This document shows positions 46,652 through 59,003 of a DNA stretch of 64,000 nucleotides, piece by piece. The stretch's first letter is position 1. Each line of letters opens with the position of its first letter. The translations under genes and the position numbers were made by a program. Origin of the DNA: Carettochelys insculpta (Eukaryota; Chordata; Testudines; Carettochelyidae); the NCBI RefSeq assembly GCF_033958435.1, contig NC_134138.1:27124598-27188597 (forward strand), read 5' to 3'. The notes beneath the pieces were generated by a model. It did no database searches, was not told the DNA's origin, and saw nothing but the letters and a program-made list of their open reading frames with translations.

Positions 46652-47194
46652 ATGTCTTTCTACATTTTTTTTTAAATTGCTGAATGGTTATTTCTGTGAA
46701 AAGTATTTAAAATGTTCTCTTGAACTTTTGACTTAATTGTATTGGAAAAGGCCAACATTGTTGTCAGTTTTTGAATAGCAACATATTTGTATGCACAAAA
46801 AGGCCAAAGGGTACATACGTGCAATTTTACTGGAGGACATTGTAAGAGGGCACCTGATTCTCTAACGAGAACATTACATTCTCTGCATATGGCCCTGGGT
46901 ATAAAGCAGCCTGTTCTTGATGCCATTGAAGTTAATGGCAAAGCTCCCATTGGTTTTGTAGGGAGAAGAAACTGGGCCTACAATTTTGGAAAGTAGGAAG
47001 TGCTGAGAACCCAAAACTATTTGACTTTCATGACTGTTGCAGATGCTCACCACTGCCTAGGATCTGCAGAGAGTGCACGTTTTCTTAGTTTAAAAAGTAA
47101 ACACATTGAAAACAAAAATGGCCCCAAATGTAAAAAAACCTAGGTGCCTAAAATAAGGCTTGTAAACTGACATCCATATATTTATTTTTAAGGT

Positions 47195-47385
47195 CAAAAG
47201 ATACCATCAGATCATCTAGTCTGACCTCTTGTAGTACACAATCCATGCAATTTCCCTCAGTTACACTGTACAGAGCCCAGTAACTTGTGCCAGACTAAAA
47301 CAAAGCTTCCAGAAAGACCTCTGGTCTACATTTCAAGAAATGGAGGATCCACTACTTCCCTGGCCTAAATATAATTTAGGACACG
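47195..47385 (-). mobile_element. CR1-like fragment in HAS2 3'UTR
   Basis: ATCATCTAGTCTGACCTCTT and the following region match the reverse complement of old CR1/L3-type 3' ends common in reptiles. It is strongly diverged. Confidence 0.6.
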
Positions 47386-47748
47386 GGGTTTGAAAGCTTT
47401 GGAAAGTAATTTTCAGGACTGATTTCTGCTATCCTTAACCAGGACCTTAGCCAAATGAATGCAGCATTGAGCCTTCATATACTATATAAAGAATGATAGA
47501 ACATTGGCTGTATACAAATACATGCCCTTTTGGATTCTGGCATAGATAGGACTGTGGTAAAGCAGAAACCAGCACATGATATTTTAACAACCTAGAAGCA
47601 TTTTCATCTTCCTTCATATGAAGACATGAATATTTTCTGCTGTAGAATGAGTGGCACACACACTACCTTACTTGTCTGATGATGTTAAGGTACATGGTTG
47701 CTTGAATGTCATACTAATATGTTCCGAGTTGATCTTTGTTGGTTACAA

Positions 47749-47979
47749 AATAAAAAAACAAGCAGTATTAAAAACAAGCAAAAGAAACATTTTAAAATAA
47801 AACTTGAGTTTGCCTTTTAACTATTTATGTTGTAAGTTAAAGCTTGAGTAACATTCAAATGTCAAATAAATCCTCTCATTCTATAAGAGATTGAATTAAT
47901 TGCCTGTATTTATTCTAGCAATTATTCAACATACTTCCAGTATAGGTGGTATAGTATAATTGTTACTTTCATAAATAAA
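47749..47979 (+). terminator. HAS2: Distal polyadenylation signal cluster
   Basis: AATAAA at 47749, 47796, 47865 and 47974. Any of them could end the long HAS2 transcript. Which is used cannot be told from sequence. Confidence 0.45.
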
Positions 47980-48000
47980 GTATTTTTGATAAGATCGTGA

Positions 48001-48519
48001 CTTAGTTCATGTTGTTTTTCTATAGTGCTTTTGCAGGTACATCCTTTCACAGCATACTTTAATACTAGCAAATTTACAGCCACATGCCTGATTTCCAGTT
48101 TGAAATTTGACAACATGGAGATGAAGCAGTTGTCCTGAATTTGGTAATTTGAGACCTAGAAGACAGCAAGCCTTGTTTTGGGGGCTTGAGGAACTGAAAA
48201 GGAAAAAATGGACGTTGATTTGATCTAGCATGATTCTATTATGAATGCTTTGAGGACCATCATTCTTGATACACTGGAGGAGCAGAGTTGGAGAACACTG
48301 AACTGGAATTTAGGAAAACAAAGTTTTAATTCCAGCTCTATCACTGGCCCTATGCCTTGGGGAAACTACCACTTGATTGCTCATTGCCTCAGTTTCCCTT
48401 TAAGGAAAGTCCTATGATACCTTTCTCCTTTGTGAGGTGATTTGAGATCTATGGATGAGCAACACTATAAAACAGCTAGTTACTAGCATTGGGCAAACTA
48501 AAGAAAGATGGCTCTCCGG
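48001..48519. other. Unassigned sequence downstream of HAS2
   Basis: Nothing recognised. Confidence 0.35.
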
Positions 48520-48935
48520 AGCTATGTCTATACCACAGTGATCCTTCAAAAGAAGTTCTTCTGGAAGATCTCATCTAAAAAACCTACTTTTGAAAGGGCA
48601 GATCCACGCACAAAAAAGATCCAAAAATCCACTTTTTCAATAGAGAGTCTATAGCCCCCACTCTTTCAAAAGAACAAGACGGGGATTGAAAATTCAAGTG
48701 CCATGAGGATTGCGCTTTCAGATAAAGGAATCCTGGGATGTCCACACATTTTTTGAAAGAAGCTTCTGGAAAAATGCACTCTTACTCATCTGAGACAGGA
48801 AGAGGGCCACAGGAAAAAGGCCTGCGTTGTTCATATTTAATATTGAAAGAACGCATTTTGTGTATAGACATTCCATGGGATTTTTCAAAAGAGCCCTGTT
48901 TTTTTAAAAGAAAACTCACTATCATAGACATAGCC
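48520..48935. mobile_element. MITE, family M6 (TTCAAAAGA-rich)
   Basis: Bounded by AGCTATGTCTATACC and ATAGACATAGCC, with repeated CTTTTGAAAG/CTTTCAAAAG motifs in inverted pairs. Related copies lie at 57.57 and 60.22 kb. Confidence 0.55.
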
Positions 48936-49562
48936 TAGGATACAAACTCTTTCTTATGCTAGTGTCCATCTCACTAATACCCTGTTCCAAAATCTACCGC
49001 AAATGTCTTGTGCGACCTTGGGCACTAGTGCCTTTCTGAAGTCAATGGAAGCAAAGGAACTTGGCTCCTCTGCAAATCAGGGCACATCTCTTCATGCCTC
49101 AGTTTCCACACCAATAGCAGGAGAGTTGCAAGGCTTAATGTTAGCTAATAAAAAAAATCTTTGAAAATATTTATTGACAATAAAAACGTTGATGGAAAAT
49201 TTTAATTTGCAACATTTTTTTTCTGCTATTTGGAATTAGAAATGGAAGTTTTCTGTAAAAATGATTGGATATCAGTGAAAGTCAGTTGTCCTGAAACTCT
49301 CAATTTTTTTTATACCAAAAATATTTTTGAAAACCAAAAACATCCTAGTTTCTGTTTTTCATGCAAGCTCCACATTTCTGTGGGAAACTGCAGTGAAAAC
49401 AAGTTTTTGTTTTAAATTGCCTGCGAAAATTAGCCTTTTTTGACCAGTCCTGTTTGTAAGACATCTGGATTCTGTGATGATGAATTCAATTTTAAAAGTC
49501 CTATGCACAAGTGAATTTAAAAAAACACATGAACTGGCAATATATAGATATGTATGCCTATA
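48936..49562. other. Unassigned intergenic sequence
   Basis: AT-rich; nothing recognised. Confidence 0.35.
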
Positions 49563-50235
49563 GGCTCAGGCCACGCAACAAAGCTATTTCAAGACAACAG
49601 CTGTTATTTCAAAATAATTTTGCAATCATCTATACTCCTATGCTATTTTGAAACAAATTTGAAATAAGTGGGAGCATTATTTCGAATTTAGTAAACCTCA
49701 TTGCAGGAGGAATAACACCTAATTTGAAATAACAGTGCCCATTTCAAAACAGCTAAGACAAAGAATAGCGCTATTTCAAAATGACCCAGAATAACATCCA
49801 ATGGCACTATGGCTGTGTCTATACTGGCCCCCTTCTTTGAAGAAGGCAGTGTAATCAGCCCAAGCGGGGAATAGCAGTGAGGTGCTGCGATGAATATGCA
49901 GCATCTTATTAGGCTAATTCTTGCCACGGCAACTTTAAAGTTTCAAACTTCAAAGCGCCGGCATGCTGTGTAGCCATGGGTGATTCAAAGTACTCGTGCA
50001 ACTTCAAAGTGCCATTACTCCCATTGCAGCACCTCATTGCTATTCCCAACCCGGGTGGATTACCATGTCCCCTTCAAAGAAGAGGGTAGTGTAGACACAG
50101 CCTATGTGTCTGGGCATGCTATTTTGAAATAGCTGGTGTTATTTTGAAATGCAGCCTTATGTATAGCTGTGTTTTTTCGGAATAGCTATTCCAAAATAGA
50201 TTATTTCAAAATAAGACTGCTGTGTAGAAGTAGCC
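49563..50235. mobile_element. MITE, family M5, ATA duplication, host to an M3
   Basis: GGCTCAGGCCACGC at the left and GTGTAGAAGTAGCC at the right, with ATA on both sides. TATTTTGAAATA-type motifs fill both arms. The element is split at 49811-50102 by an M3 MITE that made its own TAT duplication. Confidence 0.75.
49811..50102. mobile_element. MITE, family M3, nested, TAT duplication
   Basis: Starts GGCTGTGTCTATACTGG and ends GTGTAGACACAGCC, flanked by TAT at 49808-49810 and 50103-50105. Contains the GAGGTGCTGC hairpin. Younger than the surrounding M5 element. Confidence 0.8.
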
Positions 50236-50247
50236 ATATATATTGTA

Positions 50248-50365
50248 CAACAAGAAGTCTTGTGGCACCTTTTAGACATATTTTGGAGCATAAGCTTTCG
50301 TGGGTAAAGAGCTGCTTCATCAGATGCAGATACAGACTAACATGGCTACCTCTCTGATACATATA
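50248..50365 (-). mobile_element. Hammerhead-family element, rearranged
   Basis: The minus-strand copy has the ribozyme core, but the family 3'-end block (AGACTAACATGGCTACC on +) sits next to the core in the opposite orientation. It is therefore a deleted inverted dimer or a rearranged copy. Confidence 0.6.
50288..50327 (-). ncRNA. Hammerhead ribozyme-like motif, stem II damaged
   Basis: Minus strand: GCAU, CUGAUGA, GAAA, GCUU, AUGC, all canonical, with stem I fully paired. Stem II (AGCAGC..CCCAC) no longer pairs, so this copy is probably inactive. Confidence 0.4.
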
Positions 50366-51515
50366 TCTAGTATTCATTCTATATCTCATGACTACTAGCC
50401 ATTCTTGGGCTGAACCAAGTTTGCTCTAGAATAAGCATTTGCATTCACTTAGTGCTGAGCAAGACTTAGAAGACCTCAGTGATAACATGGAGAAAGAAGC
50501 CCTCCTGTTATTGTAATGGGCTTTGTTTTCACTACAAATCAGGATTCTTTCAAGAGATTGTTTAACACAACTTTTTGCACAGGAAAAAAATTGTGAAGCA
50601 CTTTTCTGCTTAAGAGAGTCCCAGTGCTTGAGTGGTTGCAAGTCCTCAGATTGTAATTTCTGACTTGTAGGTTACCAGTGGAAGCAGGGTGGGCAGTATT
50701 CTCATGGAAAAACCTCTAACTGGCCTACCAAGGGAGACGGATTAATGTCAGTGCTGCTATGCGTGATGTAAGGAGGAAGCTCACTCGCAGCTTTCTGTAG
50801 GATTGTGGTCTTTATTTGGTTCCCATTACTTCATTGAGCATGTTCTGGATGGATCTGCAGGTTGCATTTGCAATACAGGTCCCAGCAACCCCTGAATTTT
50901 CATGGGTGCTGCTCACACAGATTACCCCTGGACTGATTTGAAGGCAGAATTGGGACCAAAGGACTTCATTCTGCTTCCACTGAAATCAATGGCAGTTTTT
51001 TCATTAATCTCCACAGGAGCTGGATTGGACTCTCAGTTTGTTTTTTAATCACTGGGGCACTGATCGTGCAAAGTACCAACTACATCCACAGACTGCTTAA
51101 ATGCCTTCAATCTCCATTAACATTGCTGGAAGTGGAGGCTGCTTGACAACTTGTCAGATTGGGCCTCAAATAACAACAGCAAATTGTGGGCCTGGTCTGG
51201 CTCCTGTGGGAGTCAATGGCATCTTGTTGTAGTGTGACCCACGTGAACATCAGAGCCCAGTGGCAAAAGAGAAGGACCATGGTGGCAAAAGATAGTGAAG
51301 TAGAAATAACACAGGGAGGGCAGAAGGGCATAGTTAACTTCAAAGAATAGTTTCCATTTGAAAAGAAAAGGATGCAACTCAACTGTTCAGGTGACACAGA
51401 ATTCTAGGATGACAAATTCACTGTGAGAGAAAAGTTGGCTGTGGAACTATCCAAGAAAGTGAATGGGAGAATGAGAAAAGTGTGGTAAGCAATGACATAA
51501 GGCCCAAGAGAAAAA
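50366..51515. other. Unassigned intergenic sequence
   Basis: Nothing recognised. Confidence 0.35.
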
Positions 51516-51736
51516 GGCTACGTCTACACTAGCACAAATCTTCGAAATGGCCACGCAAATGGCCATTTCAAAGATTACCAATGAGGAGCTGAAATGCACA
51601 TTCAGTGCCTCATTAGCATGCTGCCAGCTGCGGCTCTTTGAAATTGCCGCTTTTCGCTCCTGCACGGCTTGTCCAGATGGGTGTTTTTTTTTAAAGGACC
51701 CTGCCAACTTTGAAATCCCCTTATTCCTATCAGCAG
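51516..51736. mobile_element. MITE, family M2, one arm
   Basis: GGCTACGTCTACACTAGC followed by the AATGGCCATTTC and CATTAGCATGC blocks of M2, stopping at the M2 centre (CCCCTTATTCCTAT). The second arm is missing. Confidence 0.65.
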
Positions 51737-54075
51737 ATCATGAATCTGCCTTAGTGACTTCAAGGCAAGATCTTCAAACACAGGGAGGCTGCATCAGTTT
51801 AGATAAACTGATTTTTAAGCATGCCTTTCATTAAACCAGCTCTAGTTATGTTAATAATATCTGGAGGCCAGTAGTCTTATTTCTCTAGGAGGTTTGAAGT
51901 CTGTATTGTGCTAGCTCTATAGAATCTAAGATGCAAGAGGAGCAATAGAAACACATTGATTAAACAGACAGATTTAAAAGTTACTAAGGAAATATGGGTA
52001 CTGTTTTACAGCAACAATTCTTTCCATAATTGTTGTGGAAAGAATCAGTCAGCTAAACTGCACTCGCAAGAAATACAGTGCAGCAGTGTGTTTGTAAAAG
52101 TTATCAAAAGCATAGTCTGGGAGTGCATATTATTTACAAGTGATGAATCAAACCCCTTTCCAAGCACTCCCAAATAGCTTTCCTTTGGCTTTTGAAAAAA
52201 TTCACTGACAACAGGGACCATTTTACTCTGTCAGCTTCAGTGACTGAGAATTGGGTCTAATGTTCTCAGTCCTACGTCCAGGCAGAATAAAAATAATTAT
52301 CTCAGCAAATTTTATTGCTTGCAACTTTTGACTTGTTTGTCAGTGTGCCATCAGGCACTGCCCTGGGCAGCAAGGCAGAGCTCGAGGACACCAGCCTCCC
52401 TTTGTTCTCTTCCAGTCTTCCTGAATTTATTTTGTTACATCTTTTTCAATCAGCATAGCCAGCCAGGTGTAAAACTCCTGTCTTAACAACCTGTAATAAT
52501 TAAAGATCATATTGTGTAAGAGTCAACAAGTTGTCCTAAATAAACCCCAGTGCCAATAATTACACTCTGCCTACCTGAATTGCCCCTGCAGTTTCAATGG
52601 ACGTGGTAAGCTTAATTTTCTGCTCTAAGCATTTTTCTCTACCCTGGTGCCAATAGTAAGTAGCTGTTTCAGGTCAGTGGTGGTTACATTTCAGTAGCTG
52701 CTGAAGTGATACCTATATTAGTAAGGTTTTTGAAATGCTCCTGATGGAATCTGTTAAGATCACTGGCATTAAATCATCCTACTCCATAGCTACCACTAAT
52801 GTCTTAGATGTGAACAGTGAAAGGGGGCTGGAAATTATCATGTCAGGTATTTTAGCATCCTAAAGGAATTGTAAAACATCCTCTAGAGCCAGCACTATTT
52901 TAGCTAGAGGCAGGATTAGGGAAGTCTGATAAAGACCTGTCAACTTGCTGAAATTGAATGCCCATTAAATCGTTCACCTAAGGCAAAAGATGACTGGGCC
53001 AGGATAGTCTTACAAGCATGATACCTGAGGCGCCACCATAAACTCTCCTGAGAGTCAGTTGGTGAAGTCCACAAAGTCCATGGGGACATGCCATTTGGGT
53101 GAACTGCCCCAAACAGAGCTCCAAGCTGCCCCTCTCATCTGGGGTGAACTAAAACCTGTCTGTTTCTGAGACATGCACAGTCTATGGAACAAGTCAATAG
53201 AATTCAGTGAAGGTGATGTGAATATATGTGTGAGTGGATGGAGTTAGGTGTGTGTGTGTGTGTGTGTTGGGGGTGGAGGGTTGTTTTTGATCCTGTGCCC
53301 AAACATCCTAAAACAACATGGTGGTGGAAATACTGTATGATCGATGATTAGCAGGTAGATGAATTCTTACACACACTGGGTCATATCTTAAGCACACATG
53401 CCGTTTCCCTCAGAAAGAAAGGGGTTTAAAGCTTCACCTACTCTGGAAAGTTTATTCAGTATAAGCAAAGGTGTGAATCCAAACTGATAGGATTATACCA
53501 GCTAATCCCAATGGGATGACAGTTGTTGTACAAGTGAAGCGCCCCTCCCCTGTTTCTGGTTTCGCTATATATTGCACAGGAAATGGTTTAAATTAATCCA
53601 GAAAAAGGCACCTTTATACTGGAATAAGGTTGTCCACCCTGGGGAGTTATACTCTATGGTATAACTGGTAAATCTTTCCCATGTAGACAAGCCCCAGATC
53701 AAGTGCTTTGCTGGAGCAGGAACACAATACAAGCAAAACACTCCCCTGACAGAGTAAAAAAATGCCCAATTTGTGTAACAAGCTACACCAGTAAACCCTG
53801 TGCTTTGCCACTGTAACTAAACATACTTTAGGGGCTTCTTCTGTCAACACAGTTATGATGGTCAAGTTCACTCCTCTTTGCACTGCTGCCAAATATAGCC
53901 ATGCCCTCAGAAGGCTAGTGTGTCGATTTAGAGTTCACGGCCAACACTTGCAAGGGGGAAAGATAGAATGTTCTATACTTTTCCGTCTCAGATGGCTAGG
54001 ACTCTGTTACTGAGCCTTTTGCCCTTAAATTCCAAAACATTTGTGTTCCCTACACTTTATGAGCATCTCTCTGGA
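51737..54075. other. Unassigned intergenic sequence with a TG run
   Basis: No gene recognised. A (TG)n microsatellite lies at about 53250-53270. Confidence 0.4.
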
Positions 54076-54185
54076 AAGCAAACCAAACCAGCTGTCATGT
54101 AATACTTCAAAGACTGACAAAATTATTTATTAGGTGATGAGATTTCGTGGGACAGACCCATTTCTTCAGATCTATAGAATTTCCA
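54076..54185 (-). mobile_element. Hammerhead-family element, monomer
   Basis: Minus-strand copy of the AGCACTTTAAAG subfamily, with a ribozyme core followed by CATCACCTAATAAATAA and the region up to GGTTTGGTTTGC. The family 3' end is missing. Confidence 0.6.
54136..54172 (-). ncRNA. Hammerhead ribozyme-like motif
   Basis: Minus strand: GAU, CUGAAGA, stem II UGGG/CCCA, GAAA, UCUC, AUC. Stem I pairs over three bases with G-C at the third pair. The self-complementary AGCU is changed to AUCU. Confidence 0.4.
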
Positions 54186-55151
54186 GCCCAGACTTTGGAA
54201 AGCGTTTTGCAATACTGCGGATGCTGTCTAAAAAGAAAAAAAGTAGCACACTGAGCAGCTCACCCTAGGAATCATCAAAGTGCCAGCAACAAGACCATTA
54301 GCATATAAATGGTTTTCACCTTTTTTGCCACCATTGAGGTCTGAGGTATTTGCTGTGGATTTTAGGATTACATCTGTTAGCAACAGGCAACAGAATAATG
54401 ACTTGTGTAATCATTCACATAGAGGTGCTAGTCAGTCATATGTAATCCATGCAATGTGATCTAGGGCTCCAGGAACTTTCTGTCAAGCATGGGAAAGGGA
54501 CTGAAAGTATCTACAGTGAAAAATCAGTCTGAGACCAATATCAGACTCAAATTCTGTGGTAATCCCATTGCGTGACTGAGTTTGATACATATTCTACAGT
54601 CACCATTTAACTGACCCCAAAATGGTGAGCAAAAAACAAAAATACCACCACATCAAAACGTAATGGTATTCAACAGTGATGGTGTGTCACTGATTTTGAA
54701 TTTGTCCTGCAGAACAAATTGAAAGGTTGCCTCCTCTAAATGCACTTGACCATTGATACATATGTCAGAGTGGACAGGGCTCAGATTGCATAAGGGAAGA
54801 AGCTTTACTGACTCAGAGATAAGGTTTCTAAATAAATATCAAGTGCCAAGGGCAGAGAGAAGAACAAAGAATATGATAGTGTTCTCAGAAAGCACAGACA
54901 CTAGAAAACTTGAAAATTCAAAATTATATCTCCTTCTGGATATCTGGATGTTGCTTCTTTTGTCCCTGTTTGCATAGTAATCTACTTGATGGTTTAGTCT
55001 CCCTTGTGCTCATCATTTCCCTGAGCTCCCTTTTACTCTTTCTGCTGGTAGATTCCTCCACATCTTCAAAAATTGTGTGATTACTAGTGCATCTATCAAA
55101 TCTTTCATGACTTTGAGTGGCTCATAAACATTCTGGAAAATGTGCATCAAA
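54186..55151. other. Unassigned intergenic sequence
   Basis: Nothing recognised. Confidence 0.35.
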
Positions 55152-55401
55152 AGCCATGTCCACACTAGTCAAAAACTTCAAAATGGCCATGCAAATGGCC
55201 ATTTTGAAGTTTACTAATGAAGCGCTGCAATACATATTCAGCGCCTCATTAGCATGCGGGCAGCCACGGCACTTCGAAATTGACGCGGCTCGCCGCCGCG
55301 TGGCTCATCCCAACAGGGCTCCTTTTCAAAAGGACCCTGCCTACTTTGAAGTCCCCTTATTCCTATGAGCAGAATAGTTTTTGGCTAGTGTAGACATAGC
55401 C
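55152..55401. mobile_element. MITE, family M2, internally deleted
   Basis: Has a full left arm, the central CCCCTTATTCCTATGAGC, then only the right terminus GGCTAGTGTAGACATAGCC. AAA flanks both ends, a possible 3-bp duplication. Most of the right arm was lost. Confidence 0.65.
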
Positions 55402-57567
55402 AAAATGTCATTAGTTTAGTCCTAACTAGAAATCTAGATTCTATTGTAGAGGAGTCTGTGTGGAAGAGCTGTTAAGGTTGGCTACGTAAGTGAGGAGTGG
55501 CTACTCATGCAAAACTCATCCTCCATTTTGAAAAACGGGGTTCTGAACTGTAGAGAATTAAAAGGGCCACTACCTTTTCATAGCAAGTTCTGCTTAGTTG
55601 TTAAGTTCTGCGGGCAGGGACCATCTTCTTGTTCTGGCATAATGGGACCTGATGTATGACTGTGTGCTACGAATTGAGAAAGCATACAATGCAGAATAGT
55701 AATTTACTTTTAAATATTTGTTATTCTTTCTACCCATGTTTTCTTTTAGATGTTGTGTGAAAGGAAGTAAAAACTGTTACCAAAATGGAGATTGTTTGTG
55801 GTAAATCTGTAGAACTTGTTTTCCACACAGCCTGTCAATCTGGGCCAGATTAACTCTATAGCAATGGATGCAGCTGTGCTGTCCTTCATATCTCTGCTGT
55901 CCATGGCACTTCTTCTGTCCCCTTGAGACAGAAGTGCTCAGGGAGCAGTCCAGAAAACACTCAAGAAAGTTAATCTGAATTAACCGTTAAAGTTGGTTTA
56001 ATTAAATTGCATTTACCCTCTGTGTGGTCATTCTTAAAGAGGTCTGAATTAAACCACTTTAATTCTGAATGAGAGTTTTCACACAGGGGTTTGATGCAGT
56101 TTATTTTACCCACTTACAATTCAAACCTTTATCTAATTCAGATTAATTTTCTTGTGTGTCCTTGGGTAGACTGGTAAAATTTACTTTAAAAGTTAATTTG
56201 AATTCATCTTCTAAATAGTCACATGTAGACAAGCCCTCACTCAGGAACGCACGGGAACTATAATTGTGCCAGGCCCAGGGCCTTCCCTAGACATACACAG
56301 AGTATGTAGCTGCATAGGGCACTGCTAAATTTGGGGCACCACTTTGCTCCAAATTAAGTAGTGCCCTGTGCTGTGCCTTTGTATGCCCAGTGCTGCCTCA
56401 AAAAGCCACAATCCCCTGGCCTCCTGGATGCAGTCACCCCATCCCCTCACCCCTCAACCCCACTGGCTGCCTCCCAGCTCCACATCCCAATTCCCAGGCC
56501 CCTCCAAAAGCCTCCTTCCACCTCCCAGCCCTGTGGCTCAATTCCTCAGTCCCTCCACCCCGCTGCTCTGCCTTTCAGCCCAGCAGCTGAATCCCTCAGC
56601 CCCCCCAGACCTCTGGTTCCCTGCTCCATCTCTGACCCATAGCTCTGGTGGGCTGCACTGCAACCCCTTCCACCTGTTTCCCCATCAGCCTCCCTGTACT
56701 GAACCTGCCCTCACAGTCCTGAGCACAGCCCCCGCCCTGCCGAGTTGCTGGTCAGCTCCCCAGCAGAGAAGGAAGGTAGGGCAGCTGAAGCCATAAGGGT
56801 GACCCTGGCCAGACCTTCTGGGTGGGGGAACAAAGAAGGAACTTGATCCGACTGCCTCTTCCCTTTGTTCTCCTGTGTAGCAGCTGGCTCCAATCCGGCC
56901 CTCCCTCAGCTGCTATCGTAAGACTGTAGCTATTTGAACCTTTAATTTCAGCTCTTCCCTCAGAATTGTTTTCATTATTTCTTCCAACATTTGATCTATT
57001 AGGTCTTGAGTGAAAGGTCAATTTTTTAAAAAAAAAGCATTTATCCAAAGGCAGATTATTGAAGCTCAAAGAGGCTTTTCCCACTCCATCCAGCTGCATC
57101 ATGCAGCAATTCCAACTGGCAATTAGGACTGTGGTGTCATTAGACCTTGTTTACATTGAATCAGTGCTTTTGTTTATCTGGAACCTAGAGGAGACTATTC
57201 TCTTAATTTCATTTTACAGATATGGAGGACCAACAGGACATTAAATACATTAGGTGCACTAGGTCAATAGGGACACAGAGAACAAGATATATACTAACAT
57301 GCTCTCCTTATCTCCCCAATTCACACATGCACAACAGTAAAATTCAGCTGAAAACAAACTATATTTCAATAAGCCAGGCTAACAGTTAGATGATTCCATT
57401 AGTGGTGCATATATGGCATTGTCTGCATGATGTGAGTATATGGAAAAAAATTTCCAAGATTCAGAATTCCAAAAGGCCCAGTACTTTGAGGCTCTGCACA
57501 TACAAACAAGCTATCTGAAGGGCCCTTGCAAATCACCACTGAACACATGCTGGACTGGCTTCAATGG
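55402..57567. other. Unassigned sequence with a C-rich stretch
   Basis: 56.25-56.78 kb is C-rich with proline-like frames in several phases; none is a credible gene. A GTAGACAAGCCC end-like motif lies near 56235 without a partner. Confidence 0.35.
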
Positions 57568-57845
57568 GGCTGTGTCTACACTTGCATTCCTCTTTTGAAA
57601 GAGGTATGCAAATGAGGGAAACAAAAATGCATATGAGGTGCACATTTGCATACCTGGTGCTTCATTTGCATATTCTTATATTGAAATAGCTTCTTTTGAA
57701 AGAAGAAAACCAGTGTAGGTGCCGCTCTTTCAAAAGTAAACCCTATGTTCGAAAGAATCCTTCTTTCCTTTTTTTATGGGAAGGATTCTTTTGAAGATGG
57801 GGGTTTACTATCGAAGGAGCAGTGCCTACACTGGATTTCTTCTTT
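57568..57845. mobile_element. MITE, family M6, truncated at a CR1
   Basis: Starts GGCTGTGTCTACACTTGC with CTTTTGAAAGA motifs and a central hairpin around GGATTCTTT. It ends where CR1 sequence starts, and its other end is not seen after the CR1. Confidence 0.55.
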
Positions 57846-59003
57846 CAAAGGGTGGGAATAAATGGTAAATTTTCACAATGGAGGAGGGTAACTAGTGGTG
57901 TTCCCCCGGGGGTCAGTCCTGGGACCGATCCTGTTCAACTTGTTCATCAATGATCTAGAAAATGAGGTAGGCAGTGAGGTGGCAAAGTTTGCAGATGACA
58001 CCAAGTTGTTCAGGACAGTCAAAACCAAAACAGATTGTGAAGAACTACAAAAAGATCTCAGCAAACTGAGTGATTGGGCAGCAAAATGGCAAATGAAATT
58101 TAATGTGGGTAAGTGTAAGGTAATGCATGTTGGAAAAAACAACCCAAATTACACGTACTACATGATGGGGTCAAATTTAGCTACGACAGATCAGGAAAGG
58201 GATCTTGGAGTTATAGTGGATAGTTCTCTGAAGACATCCATGCAGTGTGCAGCGGCAGTTAGTAAAGCAAATAGGATGTTAGGAATTACTAAAAAAGGAA
58301 TAGAGAATAAGACGAAGAATATCATACTTCCCCTATATAAAATTATGGTATGCCCACATCTTGAGCACTGCATGCAGATGTGGTCTCCTCACCTCAAAAA
58401 AGATATATTGGCATTAGAAAAGGTTCAGAAAAGGGCGACTAAGATGATTTGGGGTTTGGAACGGGTCCCATATGGGGAGAGGCTAGAGAGACTGGGACTT
58501 TTCAGTTTGGAAAAGAGGCGATTGAGGGGCGATATGATAGAGGTATATAAAATCATGAATGGCGTGGAGAAAGTGAATATAGAAAAATTATTTACCTTTT
58601 CCCATAATACAAGAACTAGGGGACACCAAATGAAATTGATGGGTAGTAGGTTCAAAACTAATAAAAGGAAATTTTTCTTCACACAGTGCACAGTCAACCT
58701 GTGGAACTCCTTGCCCAAGGAGGCTGTGAAGGCCAGGACTCTATTAGGGTTTAAAAAAGAGCTTGATAAATTTTTGCAGGTTAGGTCCATAAATGGCTAT
58801 TAGCCAGGGATAAAGTATGGTGTCCTAGCCTTCAGAACAAGGGCAGGAGATGGATGGCAGGAGATAAATCACTCGATCATTGTCTTCTGTTCTCCTTCTC
58901 TGGGGCACCTGGCATTGGCCACCGTCAGCAGATGGGATGCTGGGCTGGATGGACCTTTGGTCTGACCCAGTATGGCCATTCTTATGTTCTTATGTTCTTA
59001 GGT
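57846..59003 (+). mobile_element. 5'-truncated CR1 LINE with intact 3' end
   Basis: 1.16 kb running from within the RT domain to a tail of TTCTTATG-type repeats at 58978-59003. The coding part is open to its stop, and the 3' untranslated segment (CACCTGGCATTGGCCACCGT and on) is complete. Target-primed insertion with 5' truncation explains the structure. It is by far the best preserved LINE here. Confidence 0.9.
57895..58803 (+). pseudogene. CR1 reverse transcriptase, C-terminal fragment
   Basis: 302 codons without a stop: [16 protein letters not shown] (RT motif region), FADDTKL (catalytic aspartates), then the CR1 C-terminal region with QKRATKMI and [16 protein letters not shown], ending SINGY. 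The endonuclease and N-terminal RT are absent, so it cannot act alone. A frame of this length with no stops suggests recent insertion. Confidence 0.85.

Larger units (their letters stand above)
45972..48000 (+). other. HAS2: HAS2 3'UTR, alternative lengths
   Basis: AT-rich with several ATTTA-type words, following the HAS2 stop. The proximal polyadenylation signal gives a UTR of about 0.7 kb and the distal cluster about 1.8-2.0 kb. Mammalian HAS2 makes more than one mRNA size, which fits. A CR1 fragment lies within the long form. Confidence 0.6.

Noticed and set aside
56361..56796. Proline/serine-rich frames on the + strand
   Set aside because: C-rich low-complexity sequence with two frames open at once and no domain.
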